Positions 17,697 to 26,454 of a DNA stretch of 64,000 bases are shown here, one piece after another. Origin of the DNA: JAAYFT01 sp036562765 (GTDB lineage: Bacteria > Bacillota > Clostridia > Tissierellales > Tissierellaceae); contig DATCJO010000173.1 in the NCBI GenBank assembly GCA_036562765.1, positions 6,691 through 70,690 on the forward strand, read 5' to 3'. The notes below the pieces were generated by a model, which ran no database searches, was not told the DNA's origin, and saw only the letters and a list, made by a program, of their open reading frames with translations. Position numbers and translations under genes: made by a program. Positions within the stretch are counted from its first letter, which is position 1. Every line of letters begins with the position of its first letter.

Positions 17697-20010
17697 AAGA
17701 AACCTTTTTCCATACCTTTGTAACCAGAACTGTCATGTCGTCCCAACTGGAAGCCAAACTTTTAGCTCTATTCAATATTTCATTGGCTATGGTTTCAGGA
17801 TTTATACTAGTTATATTCATAATTATGTCTTTAAAGAACATTTCCCTGCTATCTATATCACCACAGGCATCTAGCACCCCATCTGACACCATAATTATTA
17901 TATCTCCGTCTTCTAGGTATTCTTCATAGACATTAAAGTCTACATCTTTTAGAAGCCCTACTGGCAGGGAACTGGAATTTATCAGTTCTATCCTGTCATT
18001 TCTTTTAATAAAAGTAGCTGGGGCACCGGTTTTTATCATTTGAAGCTTTCCTGTATATAAATCTATTAATCCCAAATCCAAAGTTGTAAATACTTCCTCG
18101 CTTGATTTAGCCCTTAATACGGAATTTATTGTCTTAAGCATCAATTCCTTATCTATATTTGCTTCCATCAGCCTTTCTAATAGAGAAATTGCAATTTTGC
18201 TTTCTCTATGGGCCTTTGCTCCTTTGCCCATTCCGTCACTTATAGCTATAAAATGAGTGTTGTCAATTTCTCCAAAGGTAAAGCTGTCCCCTGAAATTTT
18301 GCTGTCAGAACTTGATGCCATAGCTACTTTTGTAATGGCACTGAATCTGTTATGCCTTATGAGTTTAAACTTAAACCTCTTAGAATTTGCATTATTATTG
18401 TCTCCTGAAACTGGAACCTCCAAAATGTTTGATATAATGGCTCTAACTTTTTCATCAGAAGTAACTGCCTTTTTTAAATCCACATATATATCCAAATCTT
18501 CTCCTATCTGTGCCACAATAACTTCACTAACATCAATTCTATTATTTTTCAGTTCTTTATAGATATTTTGCTCCAGTTCTTCATTGAAACTAGGCTTCTC
18601 ATAAACATCTTTAACTATATTTTCTATAACCTTTCTAAATCCATCCAACTGTTCTGACAAAAGCATCTTATTTTCCTTTAACTTGTTTTTCCAGCTTTCA
18701 GTAAGCTTCAACCTTTCAACTGCCCTGTCTACTTTATCTAAGATTTCCATTGGTCTTATGCAGAATTTATCTATTTCAGAATAAAGATATTCTTTATCGG
18801 GACCTTTCATTTCTGCAAAGCAGACGATATTGAAGAATTTTTGATATGTCCTGTAATAGTTTTTATTCCAGCAAGTAGTATATTTACTGCAATTTATACA
18901 TACATCATTTGCAATACTATCTACTAATCCATAGACCTCACTTAAAGAATAATATTCCTCATCTGCAGCATCTTTAAATGTAATGCTTAAGTTTTCAAAC
19001 AACTCCATCATCTTATTTAATTTCTTAACTATTAACTCGTCCCTTCTTTGGCTGTAATCCTTTTTAAGATTATAATTGGCTTGAAAGATTTCTGTAATTC
19101 TATCTGTAGCTTTTTTAGAAATCAATAGAAATATAATTGATGCCACAATAAGTTCCTTATATGTTATAAAGCTTGTCCCCATTCCATTAATATAATACGA
19201 TATGATGCCATTTCCCAAAACAAATCCCATGGCAGTCCCAATTTTGCCTAAATCCCTAAATATGCCTGCAAGCAGCCCTCCAACTGCAAGTATACTCACA
19301 ATAAATGGAACCTCTTGCTGAGAGATATATGTTATCATTCCCAACACTATACCTGTGATGCCACCAATAAATGCACCTTGGCAATATGATAACAGCATTA
19401 TTATAACAATGCTTGTCAAAATCTTAGTCTGAATTCCAAAAATGGTAAGCTCCCTTATGCCAGAAAGCATTAATGCCAAAGTAATAAAAGAACAAATAAT
19501 TTTTTCGTTCCCTATGCTAGTACCTTTAACCTTTTCAATAGGAAGGCTGAATGAAAATATATAGCTGAAAGTAAATACAATTATAGTTTCAAAGATAACC
19601 ATTATAATGTCGTACAAAAATAGCTCTCTTCCAAATAATAGGCCAGCAATTCTGCTTATTAAGAATATAATGGAAGTAATTATGAAGGCCCTTATTAATG
19701 AAAAAGATTTTTCCTCTTTTGACAGCAAGAACAATATATACACCATTAAATATGCAAATATATAGCTTAAATTTTGAAATCCATTTATGCTAATGGTCCC
19801 AATGGCTATAGACACAAGTAATGGTATGCTTAAACCCTTTATAACCGTATATGCACTAAAAAATGCAAATCCAAAAGGTACTAGATCTCTAAATATGCTT
19901 GCTCTAGCCAAAATAAGACCTATTAAAATTGTAGCAATTTCTTCCTTTTCAATCCTTGTCCAAAAATCAGACCATTTTTTCTTGTTTATTGAAGATTCTA
20001 CCTTCATCAT
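17695..20010 (-). CDS. spoIIE: Stage II sporulation protein E (SpoIIE phosphatase)
   Basis: A 771-residue PP2C phosphatase that dephosphorylates SpoIIAA to activate sigma-F in the forespore and interacts with FtsZ at the polar septum. About ten N-terminal membrane helices cover residues 35-310, a central cytosolic domain with Cys-rich CINCSKYTTCWNKNY follows, and the C-terminal PP2C domain has AISDGMGKGAKAH, VSDGVLDACGD and SWDDMTV with the metal-binding Asp residues. I place the start at the ATG 20008-20010 with GGGAG upstream; the frame stays open further up but lacks a good site. In Bacillus the gene is driven by sigma-A with Spo0A. Confidence 0.95.
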   Translation of the reverse strand: MMKVESSINKKKWSDFWTRIEKEEIATILIGLILARASIFRDLVPFGFAFFSAYTVIKGLSIPLLVSIAIGTISINGFQNLSYIFAYLMVYILFLLSKEEKSFSLIRAFIITSIIFLISRIAGLLFGRELFLYDIIMVIFETIIVFTFSYIFSFSLPIEKVKGTSIGNEKIICSFITLALMLSGIRELTIFGIQTKILTSIVIIMLLSYCQGAFIGGITGIVLGMITYISQQEVPFIVSILAVGGLLAGIFRDLGKIGTAMGFVLGNGIISYYINGMGTSFITYKELIVASIIFLLISKKATDRITEIFQANYNLKKDYSQRRDELIVKKLNKMMELFENLSITFKDAADEEYYSLSEVYGLVDSIANDVCINCSKYTTCWNKNYYRTYQKFFNIVCFAEMKGPDKEYLYSEIDKFCIRPMEILDKVDRAVERLKLTESWKNKLKENKMLLSEQLDGFRKVIENIVKDVYEKPSFNEELEQNIYKELKNNRIDVSEVIVAQIGEDLDIYVDLKKAVTSDEKVRAIISNILEVPVSGDNNNANSKRFKFKLIRHNRFSAITKVAMASSSDSKISGDSFTFGEIDNTHFIAISDGMGKGAKAHRESKIAISLLERLMEANIDKELMLKTINSVLRAKSSEEVFTTLDLGLIDLYTGKLQMIKTGAPATFIKRNDRIELINSSSLPVGLLKDVDFNVYEEYLEDGDIIIMVSDGVLDACGDIDSREMFFKDIIMNITSINPETIANEILNRAKSLASSWDDMTVLVTKVWKKVS

Positions 20011-20108
20011 ACATACCACTCCCACTGCTTTATCAATTTTGTATTGTTGATAATAGCAGAGGAGCGAAAAATAATTTGTCAAACCATTGCATTATCTCAA
20101 AAAAAATT

Positions 20109-20128
20109 AAGACACGAATCTGTGTCTT
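20109..20128 (-). terminator. Terminator-like hairpin in the yabR-spoIIE gap
   Basis: AAGACAC (20109-20115) and GTGTCTT (20122-20128) are followed on the minus strand by AATTTTTTTT. It is a second terminator about 150 bases after the yabR terminator, with no ORF in between. Confidence 0.6.
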
Positions 20129-20275
20129 TTCCCATAACTTTAAGTTTGCTTGAGTATAAGTTAAACTATACTTACATTAAATCATAGTTTAGTTTTTTTC
20201 GAATCCTAAACTTTAATATTAGCTTATTTGCTTAAATGTAGAATTTTGATATATCCCAGAGAAAAAGGAAATAAA

Positions 20276-20299
20276 AAAACCGGTTCATTTACCGGTTTT
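20276..20299 (-). terminator. yabR terminator
   Basis: AAAACCGGT and ACCGGTTTT arms with a 6-base loop and T7 on the minus strand. The yabR stop codon overlaps the stem. Confidence 0.85.
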
Positions 20300-20720
20300 A
20301 ATAATCGTAACTACTGTGTCTTCTTTGCCTGTGATTTCCTCTTCTATTATCACGGCTCTTCAATTGGTCTTGCTTTTCACTGCTGTCCTTTAGGAATTTG
20401 CTTAACTTGTCTTCAAAAGACATGTACTTTTGCTTTTCATCAATCTTATTCCATTCAATTTGAATTGGTTGGGAATTCTTGGGCTTTGCTTGTTTAATTG
20501 ATAAACTAATCTTTCCATCAGGTGAAATTGATAGAATCTTTACTTTAACCTTTTGATCCTTCTTCAAACAGTCAGAAACCTTCTCTACATAATCATGAGA
20601 TATTTCTGAAATATGAACAAGTCCACTTTTCCCTTCTGGTAGTTGGATAAAAGCACCAAAGCTAGTTATTCCTGTAACGGTGCCATCAACAACGTCTCCT
20701 ACAGATAATGGCATAAACAA
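20298..20720 (-). CDS. yabR: S1 RNA-binding domain protein YabR
   Basis: A 140-residue protein with one S1 (OB-fold) RNA-binding domain in residues 1-75: VGDVVDGTVTGITSFGAFIQ, GKSGLVHISEIS and VKVKILSISPDGKISLSIK. A charged, Gln/Arg-rich tail ends in HRQRRHSSYDY. It is the counterpart of Bacillus YabR (general stress protein 13 family), between divIC and spoIIE in the same order. The role is RNA- or ribosome-related but not settled. AGGAGG precedes the ATG. Confidence 0.9.
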   Translation of the reverse strand: MFMPLSVGDVVDGTVTGITSFGAFIQLPEGKSGLVHISEISHDYVEKVSDCLKKDQKVKVKILSISPDGKISLSIKQAKPKNSQPIQIEWNKIDEKQKYMSFEDKLSKFLKDSSEKQDQLKSRDNRRGNHRQRRHSSYDY

Positions 20721-20789
20721 ATAATTCCTCCTTAATAATTTGTTATCTTAATCCAGTATATATTAGAAATCATCCTTTGTCAACGAAAT

Positions 20790-21110
20790 CTATTTTTTTC
20801 TAATTCCAAAAAATGGATTCCTAACTTTGTTTCTATCTATGTACATTATTTCCCTTGGCTTTACCATGCCCAACTCTTCTCTAGCTATCTTCTCAACAAA
20901 TTCCAAAGAATCACTATTTTCTATTTCTTCATTTAACTCATCGATTTCTGCTTGTAAGGTTTGAATTTCTAACTCCATCTTTTCTTTTTTGCTGTTCAAT
21001 TCATCCATTAGCTTTTTTTGATTAAAAAGTATGAATCCAATATATAAAATTATAAAAAGAATAAATAATCTTCCTAGCTTTAATTTTCTTCTCCTTCTTC
21101 TTTTGGTCAT
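20790..21110 (-). CDS. divIC: Septum formation initiator DivIC/FtsB family
   Basis: A 106-residue bitopic protein: a very basic N-terminus (TKRRRRRKLKLGR), one membrane helix (about 15-30) and a coiled coil with Leu/Glu heptads (residues 33-65), then the conserved REELGMVKPREIMYI end. It forms the division complex with FtsL and DivIB. It sits between yabQ and yabR, as in Bacillus. Confidence 0.93.
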   Translation of the reverse strand: MTKRRRRRKLKLGRLFILFIILYIGFILFNQKKLMDELNSKKEKMELEIQTLQAEIDELNEEIENSDSLEFVEKIAREELGMVKPREIMYIDRNKVRNPFFGIRKK

Positions 21111-21158
21111 AATATCACCCGCCTATGTTTATTATTCTACACAAATTAAAAAAATCCT

Positions 21159-21623
21159 TTATTTTTTTGAAAAAATTATTTTTTTAAGTATCTTCTTTTC
21201 TTTTAATTTTTCTTCGACAATCCTTTTGGTTTTCTTTAAGGCAGGTTTAAATTTCTTAAACAGCCTAAAAGGAAAAAAGATAATAGCGAGTACTTTCCCA
21301 AAAAATTCCTTTAAAAATCTTCCTATTATAATACAAACAGGATATAAGAATCTACTAAAAATCTTATTATAAATAAGTATACCCAAAAAGAATCCTATTA
21401 ATGTATATCCTCTAATTTCAGCCCAATTATTCATCATTAATATAACAAAAAATATAAGGGCAAGCAATGTCCAAAATAAGAAGTCGCCTATATGGGTAAT
21501 AAATTTCCTAGGCTTTGAAAAATATCTAATAGTTCGGTATACATCATATATGAATCCAGAAATCAATCCACCATAAATAGTTGATAAAAATACATGAAGT
21601 TCTATCAACATTGTGGTATCCAT
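21159..21623 (-). CDS. yabQ: Spore cortex biosynthesis protein YabQ
   Basis: A 154-residue membrane protein with three or four helices (about 8-30, 43-62, 67-86) and a long Lys/Phe-rich basic C-terminal tail. The GGLISGFIYDVYRTIRYF region near residue 20 is typical of YabQ. In Bacillus it is made in the mother cell under sigma-E and is needed for the spore cortex. It follows yabP by 11 bases, as expected for a two-gene unit. Confidence 0.88.
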   Translation of the reverse strand: MDTTMLIELHVFLSTIYGGLISGFIYDVYRTIRYFSKPRKFITHIGDFLFWTLLALIFFVILMMNNWAEIRGYTLIGFFLGILIYNKIFSRFLYPVCIIIGRFLKEFFGKVLAIIFFPFRLFKKFKPALKKTKRIVEEKLKEKKILKKIIFSKK

Positions 21624-21634
21624 AGCACTACTTC

Positions 21635-21910
21635 CTATTTAAATAATTTCCCCATTAAATTTTTTGGAATTTCTTTATTCGAATAGTTTATGCCATTAAT
21701 TTTCCCTTGTATTTTGACACTTCCATCATCTAAATTAAGCTTGGAAATACTTAGGTTTTCACCTTTTATTACCATGCCACCTTTTATAGTATTTAAAACT
21801 ATTGTATTCTCATTGAAACTCTCTACCTGCTCAACTCCTGTAACTGTCATGTTTTCCCTATCTTCAACTATTATGTTTTGATTCTTATACCTAACTCTAT
21901 TTTCAGTCAT
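21635..21910 (-). CDS. yabP: Sporulation protein YabP
   Basis: A 91-residue YabP/YqfC-family protein, with NIIVEDRENMTVTGVEQVES and the closing LSISKLNLDDGSVKIQG pattern. It is a mother-cell sporulation protein of unclear mechanism in Bacillus. It is preceded by the terminator of the S4 gene (21950-21974), so it must have its own promoter, and by a GGGGGGG ribosome site. I could not place a sigma-E promoter firmly. Confidence 0.9.
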   Translation of the reverse strand: MTENRVRYKNQNIIVEDRENMTVTGVEQVESFNENTIVLNTIKGGMVIKGENLSISKLNLDDGSVKIQGKINGINYSNKEIPKNLMGKLFK

Positions 21911-21949
21911 CTTTATCCCCCCCTTATCTATTAATATTTATGTAAAAAA

Positions 21950-21974
21950 AAAGACTTTTATTACAAAAGTCTTT
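21950..21974 (-). terminator. Terminator after the S4-domain gene
   Basis: AAAGACTTTT and AAAAGTCTTT arms, 5-base loop, then nine T on the minus strand. It separates the housekeeping S4 gene from sporulation genes yabP-yabQ. Confidence 0.88.
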
Positions 21975-22215
21975 AATCACTAATAATTCTATATAATTCT
22001 TTTGAATCTTCTTTCTTTACATTTTCTGATACATCTAATACCTCAAACTTCAAAGGCTTAGTAAATTTTATCTCTACAATGTCGCCTACCTTAACCTCGT
22101 CGCCAGCTTTACACTGTTTTCCATTTATAAAGACTATTCCTTGGTCACAAGCTTCTTTTGCTACAGTCCTTCTTTTAATAATCCTTGAGTTCTTTAAAAA
22201 TTTATCTATTCTCAT
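21973..22215 (-). CDS. rlbA: S4-domain RNA-binding protein (YabO/RlbA, Hsp15-like)
   Basis: An 80-residue S4-fold protein. RIDKFLKNSRIIKRRTVAKEA followed by GIVFINGKQCKAGDEVKVGD is the complete S4 motif, and a short acidic tail follows. Homologues bind stalled 50S subunits carrying peptidyl-tRNA (Hsp15, RqcP) and act in ribosome-associated quality control. It is placed after hup, matching yabO in Bacillus. Confidence 0.92.
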   Translation of the reverse strand: MRIDKFLKNSRIIKRRTVAKEACDQGIVFINGKQCKAGDEVKVGDIVEIKFTKPLKFEVLDVSENVKKEDSKELYRIISD

Positions 22216-22230
22216 TAATTCCTCCCAATA

Positions 22231-22258
22231 AAAAACCAGGTCCGAGACCTGATTTTTT
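22231..22258 (-). terminator. hup terminator
   Basis: CAGGTC/GACCTG stem (22237-22242, 22246-22251) with A/T tracts on both sides, directly after the hup stop. Confidence 0.8.
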
Positions 22259-22536
22259 TATTTATTAACTATTTCTTTTAAGGATTTGCCTGCTTTAAAT
22301 ACAGGAGCCTTTGAAGCTGGTATCTTAATAACTTCTTCTGGATTCCTTGGATTTCTTCCTTCTCTAGCTTTTCTTTCTCTTACTTCAAAAGTACCAAAGC
22401 CTACTAATTGAACTTTGTCTCCTTTTTCTAGAGCTTCTTCAACAGACTTAATAAATGCATTTAAAGCAGCTTCAGCATCCTTTTTAGTTATATTCGCCTT
22501 TTCAGCCATGCTAGCAACTAATTCAGCCTTATTCAT
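22258..22536 (-). CDS. hup: HU family DNA-binding protein
   Basis: A 92-residue histone-like protein, full family length. MNKAELVASMAEKANITKKD starts the dimerisation helices, VQLVGFGTFEVRERKAREGR leads into the beta arm, and RNPRNPEEVIKIPASKAP is the DNA-intercalating arm with its conserved Pro. It compacts DNA and assists recombination and replication. Here it lies between mazG and the S4 gene; in Bacillus the hbs gene is elsewhere. Confidence 0.97.
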   Translation of the reverse strand: MNKAELVASMAEKANITKKDAEAALNAFIKSVEEALEKGDKVQLVGFGTFEVRERKAREGRNPRNPEEVIKIPASKAPVFKAGKSLKEIVNK

Positions 22537-22583
22537 AAAATTGATTCCTCCTTTTGTTTATTTTTATAATTTCTTTTCTTAAT

Positions 22584-22610
22584 AAAATTCACTTTATATT
22601 AGTGAATTTT
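22584..22610 (-). terminator. mazG terminator hairpin
   Basis: AAAATTCACT and AGTGAATTTT arms (22584-22593, 22601-22610). The mazG stop codon lies in the 7-base loop and its edge. A T-rich tail follows. Confidence 0.6.
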
Positions 22611-24056
22611 ATTTAGCTTCGACTCATTCCATAATCTGTCCAGTTCTTCCAATGTCATGTCTTCTAAGTTTTTTCCTGATTCTTCCACAGCTTTTTCTAT
22701 GAATTCAAATCTCTTAATAAATTTATTTATCGTCCTATATAAGGCTACTTCTGGATTAACTTTTAAAAACCTTGACAAGTTAACTACTGCAAAGAGCAGA
22801 TCGCCAATTTCATCTTCAATTTTTTCATGCCCAATTTCATATTTCGCTATGGCTTCTTTTACTTCTTCATATTCTTCTTTAACCTTATGAATTGGGCCAT
22901 TTAAATCTTCCCAGTCAAATCCAATTTCAGCAGCCTTTTCTTGAATTTTAAAGCTTGTCATTAATGCAGGTAGCTTAGGTATATCCTTTAGTTTATCAGT
23001 GAATCTAGTAATATTCCTCTTTTCATACTTTAACTTATTCCAATTATATACTACTTCTGAAGAATTTTCCACATTTTTTTGCAAAAATACATGAGGATGT
23101 CGATAAATTAATTTTTTACCCAGAGATGACATAACATCATAAATGTTGAATTCTCCTTCTTCATCGGCAATTTGGCTGTGGAAGATTACTTGAAGCAGCA
23201 AGTCACCTAGTTCTTCAATTAGTCCATCTAAATCATCATTATCAATAGCTTCTACTACCTCATAAGCTTCTTCTATTACAGATTGGCGTATAGATTTGTG
23301 GTCCTGCTCTCTGTCCCAAGGACAGCCATTTTCTGACCTCAGTAATTTCATTATACCTAATAAATCGCTAAAATCAAATACTTTCTTGTTTATTTTATCC
23401 ATTTTTGGGACATATATACTAGTCAAAGCTGTTGTTTTACTGCTTCTATCCAGTTCATATACAGGAATCTTATAAATTTCCTCTTCTCCCTTTACTCCTG
23501 CGCTATGTATTAAATATACTTCATATTCATCTCCATATATTTCAGATAAAGCTATCTTTATTTCAGATAATATCCTCGTGTTATAAACTTGAGTAATCAG
23601 TAAATCACAATTTATATCAATTACCAAGCTGCTAAATTCTGCCCCATCAACTAGTTTTAATCCATTGATTGGGTCTCTTCCTACAAGCTCTATTATTGGT
23701 TCTATAAAGCTCATTCCAGATATTATTTCTATATCTAATCCTTTTTCTATCAAAAGCTCTACAGTTTTTTCAGCCACCATTGGATTGCCGGGAACAAAAT
23801 AGTTAATATCTTTGTCCTTTGATTCCCTAATTAGCTCATCAACAATTTTTTTATAGACATTTTCAAATTCTTCCTCAGCCTCATACAAGTAATCAAAGGA
23901 TTTATATGGAATTTTGTTTTCCTTAAAATATTCAACTGTAGGATGCTTTTCAGTCCTCAAGAAATTCGCATCACCGGAATTAATCCTTTGAACTGCACCT
24001 AAAGTAAGTGAATCAATGCTACCTGGTCCTAAGCCTATTACATAGATTTTCCCCAT
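22599..24056 (-). CDS. mazG: Tetrapyrrole methylase-MazG fusion (YabN)
   Basis: A 485-residue two-domain protein. Residues 1-220 form a tetrapyrrole (SAM) methylase-like domain (KIYVIGLGPGSIDSLTLGAV, FVPGNPMVAEKT), and 230-485 a MazG nucleoside triphosphate pyrophosphohydrolase with two MazG repeats. The metal-site helix IEEAYEVVEAIDNDDLDGL is followed by EELGDLLLQVIFHSQIA. It probably cleans the nucleotide pool; what the methylase domain does in YabN proteins is unknown. It keeps its Bacillus position after spoVB. Confidence 0.94.
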   Translation of the reverse strand: MGKIYVIGLGPGSIDSLTLGAVQRINSGDANFLRTEKHPTVEYFKENKIPYKSFDYLYEAEEEFENVYKKIVDELIRESKDKDINYFVPGNPMVAEKTVELLIEKGLDIEIISGMSFIEPIIELVGRDPINGLKLVDGAEFSSLVIDINCDLLITQVYNTRILSEIKIALSEIYGDEYEVYLIHSAGVKGEEEIYKIPVYELDRSSKTTALTSIYVPKMDKINKKVFDFSDLLGIMKLLRSENGCPWDREQDHKSIRQSVIEEAYEVVEAIDNDDLDGLIEELGDLLLQVIFHSQIADEEGEFNIYDVMSSLGKKLIYRHPHVFLQKNVENSSEVVYNWNKLKYEKRNITRFTDKLKDIPKLPALMTSFKIQEKAAEIGFDWEDLNGPIHKVKEEYEEVKEAIAKYEIGHEKIEDEIGDLLFAVVNLSRFLKVNPEVALYRTINKFIKRFEFIEKAVEESGKNLEDMTLEELDRLWNESKLNKIH

Positions 24057-24074
24057 AGTATATCTCCTTATTTT

Positions 24075-25685
24075 TTACTTTAGTAATTTAAATTTTTCTA
24101 TTTTTTTTGCTATTTTATTCCCTTTAGGCAATAAGCTTAAATCCTCATAGGTTATTGCACCTGTTAAGATTAATAGAATTCCATAAACAACAACTCCAAT
24201 TAATACAGCTAAAATAGTAGCTACCTTGCTTCCTAAAACATTAATTAGAATGCTGTAACTTCCAAATACTATTATGGTCATACCTATGGCAGAAATGAAA
24301 GGCTTTATAAATACTTCCTTTACATTTAGTTTAATATTAGTATATTTTACAACGCAAATTAAATCCAATATAGATGCAATTCCATAAGCAGCAACAGTAG
24401 AAATGGCTGCCCCATAGATATTAATTTCAGGAATAACAGTTAATGTATAAGATAATATTACTTTAACTATAGCTCCAAAAAGCAGGTTAATTGCTGGTAC
24501 AATAGGTCTACCCAAACCTTGAAGCATAGATGATAGGGATTGAACCAAAGTCAAAAATACAACGCCAAACGACAAAATGGATAAAAGGTTGCCTGTATTT
24601 ATTATAGTTGCCATATCGTTTTTATAATATAACAGTGCAATTATAGGTGTTGCTAAAATATATAACCCAAATGTACAAGGCAAACCTAATAATAATGTAA
24701 TCCTAATTCCCGATGAAGTAATATTTTGAATTTCCCTTCTATCTCTTCTAGCACTGGCATCTGAAATTGCAGGAACCAAACTCATGGCAATAGCAACGGA
24801 AATAACCTGAGGGAAATTGATTAATGTAGATGCCATGCCCTTTAAGTTTCCATACAATGCATTGGCTTCCATTTCAGTATATCCAATTAATTGGAGTCGA
24901 TTCAACACTATTGCTACATCAATTGAATCCATGATTGGTACTATTGCTGAACCGATAGTTATAGGTATTGAAATAGCAAGCAAATCCTTAATAATATCCT
25001 TTATTTTATATTCTACTGAAATTTTGCTATCTTGCAATTCCTTCTTTATATTTTTTCTCTTATTAAAGAAGATTAACATTATAACTATTAAACCTGCAAT
25101 GGCTCCTGCTGAACCGCCAAAGGAAGCTCCTCCAGCAGCTACTGGGATGCCTTTATCTAACAGCAAATATGTAAGCATTAAACCTACTACTACTCTAAAG
25201 AATTGTTCCGCTATTTGAGATAAAGCAGTAGGAATCATAAACTGATGCCCTTGGTAAAATCCTCGAAATGCTGACATTATAGGTACAGCAAGCAAGGCTG
25301 GAACCAAAGCAATTAACGAATAATATGCATTTCTGTTACCTAATTTTTCAACTATAACTTCCGCATTAAAGAATACGAAAATTGAAGTTAACAGCCCACC
25401 TATAAAAAGTCCAGTTAGTGCAACTTTAAATACTTTAAATGCGTTTTTATAATCACCTATGGCTCTTCTTTCCGCCACTAATTTAGCTATGGCTATTGGA
25501 AATCCTGCTGTTGATAGAGTTAATAGAAGGCTGTATAATGGGTAGGCAGTCTGATAATAGCCCATCCCTTCTGATTTTATTATGTTTGACAGAGGAAGCC
25601 TATATACAGCTCCCAAAATTTTAACTATTATGCCTGCAATGCTTAATATAGCTGCCCCTTTTAGATAATTCCCGCTTTTAGACAT
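24075..25685 (-). CDS. spoVB: Stage V sporulation protein B (MATE/MOP flippase family)
   Basis: A 536-residue membrane protein with about 14 helices in the polysaccharide-exporter (MurJ/SpoVB) family. KGAAILSIAGIIVKILGAVY at the start and RGFYQGHQFMIPTALSQ are typical. Such proteins flip lipid-linked precursors and are needed for spore cortex synthesis. It corresponds to yabM of Bacillus, between spoVT and yabN. It could be a general lipid II or polysaccharide flippase and not strictly sporulation-specific. Confidence 0.9.
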   Translation of the reverse strand: MSKSGNYLKGAAILSIAGIIVKILGAVYRLPLSNIIKSEGMGYYQTAYPLYSLLLTLSTAGFPIAIAKLVAERRAIGDYKNAFKVFKVALTGLFIGGLLTSIFVFFNAEVIVEKLGNRNAYYSLIALVPALLAVPIMSAFRGFYQGHQFMIPTALSQIAEQFFRVVVGLMLTYLLLDKGIPVAAGGASFGGSAGAIAGLIVIMLIFFNKRKNIKKELQDSKISVEYKIKDIIKDLLAISIPITIGSAIVPIMDSIDVAIVLNRLQLIGYTEMEANALYGNLKGMASTLINFPQVISVAIAMSLVPAISDASARRDRREIQNITSSGIRITLLLGLPCTFGLYILATPIIALLYYKNDMATIINTGNLLSILSFGVVFLTLVQSLSSMLQGLGRPIVPAINLLFGAIVKVILSYTLTVIPEINIYGAAISTVAAYGIASILDLICVVKYTNIKLNVKEVFIKPFISAIGMTIIVFGSYSILINVLGSKVATILAVLIGVVVYGILLILTGAITYEDLSLLPKGNKIAKKIEKFKLLK

Positions 25686-25757
25686 AAATAGTCCCCCTAA
25701 ATTTTAATCTTTAATATTATATCATGTTGTTTTTAAAAATAATACTACAAAGATAAA

Positions 25758-25777
25758 ACCTACCCGAAAGGGTAGGT
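25758..25777 (-). terminator. spoVT terminator
   Basis: ACCTACCC and GGGTAGGT arms closed by a TTTC/GAAA loop, with TTTTATC after it on the minus strand, just after the spoVT stop. Confidence 0.75.
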
Positions 25778-25780
25778 ACG

Positions 25781-26332
25781 TTAATTTTCCATTTGTTTAG
25801 ATAAAAAGCCTGCAGCTGTTTCAGCCAATTTCATTTCAAGTTTTCCCATTACTACATTAGGTTCTTTAGATATAAGTATAACAGAACCGATTGGGTCTCC
25901 CTGCATTACAATAGGAGCAATAACTTGGGCTGTGTATTTCTCTGCATTATTGTCCTCATAAGTAATCTTTATTGGTTTGTTATTTTCATCTGTTAAGTAG
26001 CTAGTTCTATTTTCTATTAATCTTTCCAATTCAGGACTAATCCTCTTATCTAAATATTCTTTTTTGGACCCACCAGCTATGGCGATTATGAAATCCCTGT
26101 CAGAAATTAATGTTGTATAGCTTGTGCTTTCATAAAGAGAATCGCAGTACTCTTGAGCAAACTCATTTAACTCTCCGATAGGTGAGTATTTCTTTAGGAT
26201 TATCTGCCCTTCTCTATCAGTAAATATCTCTAAAGGATCCCCTTCCCTTATTCTAAGGGTCCTTCTAATCTCCTTAGGAATTACCACTCTACCAAGTTCA
26301 TCAATTCTTCTAACAATTCCTGTGGCTTTCAT
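25781..26332 (-). CDS. spoVT: Stage V sporulation protein T (AbrB-GAF regulator)
   Basis: A 183-residue forespore transcription regulator. The N-terminal AbrB swapped-hairpin domain is GIVRRIDELGRVVIPKEIRR (residues 4-23 and on), and the C-terminal GAF-like domain covers about 60-180. It tunes sigma-G genes late in sporulation. AGGAGGT precedes the ATG, and a good sigma-G promoter lies at 26368-26397, as in Bacillus where spoVT is sigma-G dependent. Confidence 0.96.
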   Translation of the reverse strand: MKATGIVRRIDELGRVVIPKEIRRTLRIREGDPLEIFTDREGQIILKKYSPIGELNEFAQEYCDSLYESTSYTTLISDRDFIIAIAGGSKKEYLDKRISPELERLIENRTSYLTDENNKPIKITYEDNNAEKYTAQVIAPIVMQGDPIGSVILISKEPNVVMGKLEMKLAETAAGFLSKQMEN

Positions 26333-26367
26333 AGTTTAACCTCCTAGTAAATTTTTAGTAGTAGAAT

Positions 26368-26397
26368 TATTATTCAACTAATAGGGAAATTTTATAC
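26368..26397 (-). promoter_or_regulatory. Predicted sigma-G promoter of spoVT
   Basis: On the minus strand GTATA (26393-26397), 18 bases, then AATAATA (26368-26374). This fits the Bacillus sigma-G consensus GHATR-N18-CATWHTA with one mismatch, about 35 bases before the start. Confidence 0.55.
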
Positions 26398-26454
26398 ATC
26401 TTAACAAGAATAGGTTAATGTATTTACATTAAGTGGTAAAAGTGGTAATTCACC

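Noticed and set aside
20041..20110. Spo0A box upstream of spoIIE (TTTGTCAAA near 20075)
   Set aside because: One mismatch from the core and in an AT-rich region; too weak to list without experimental support.
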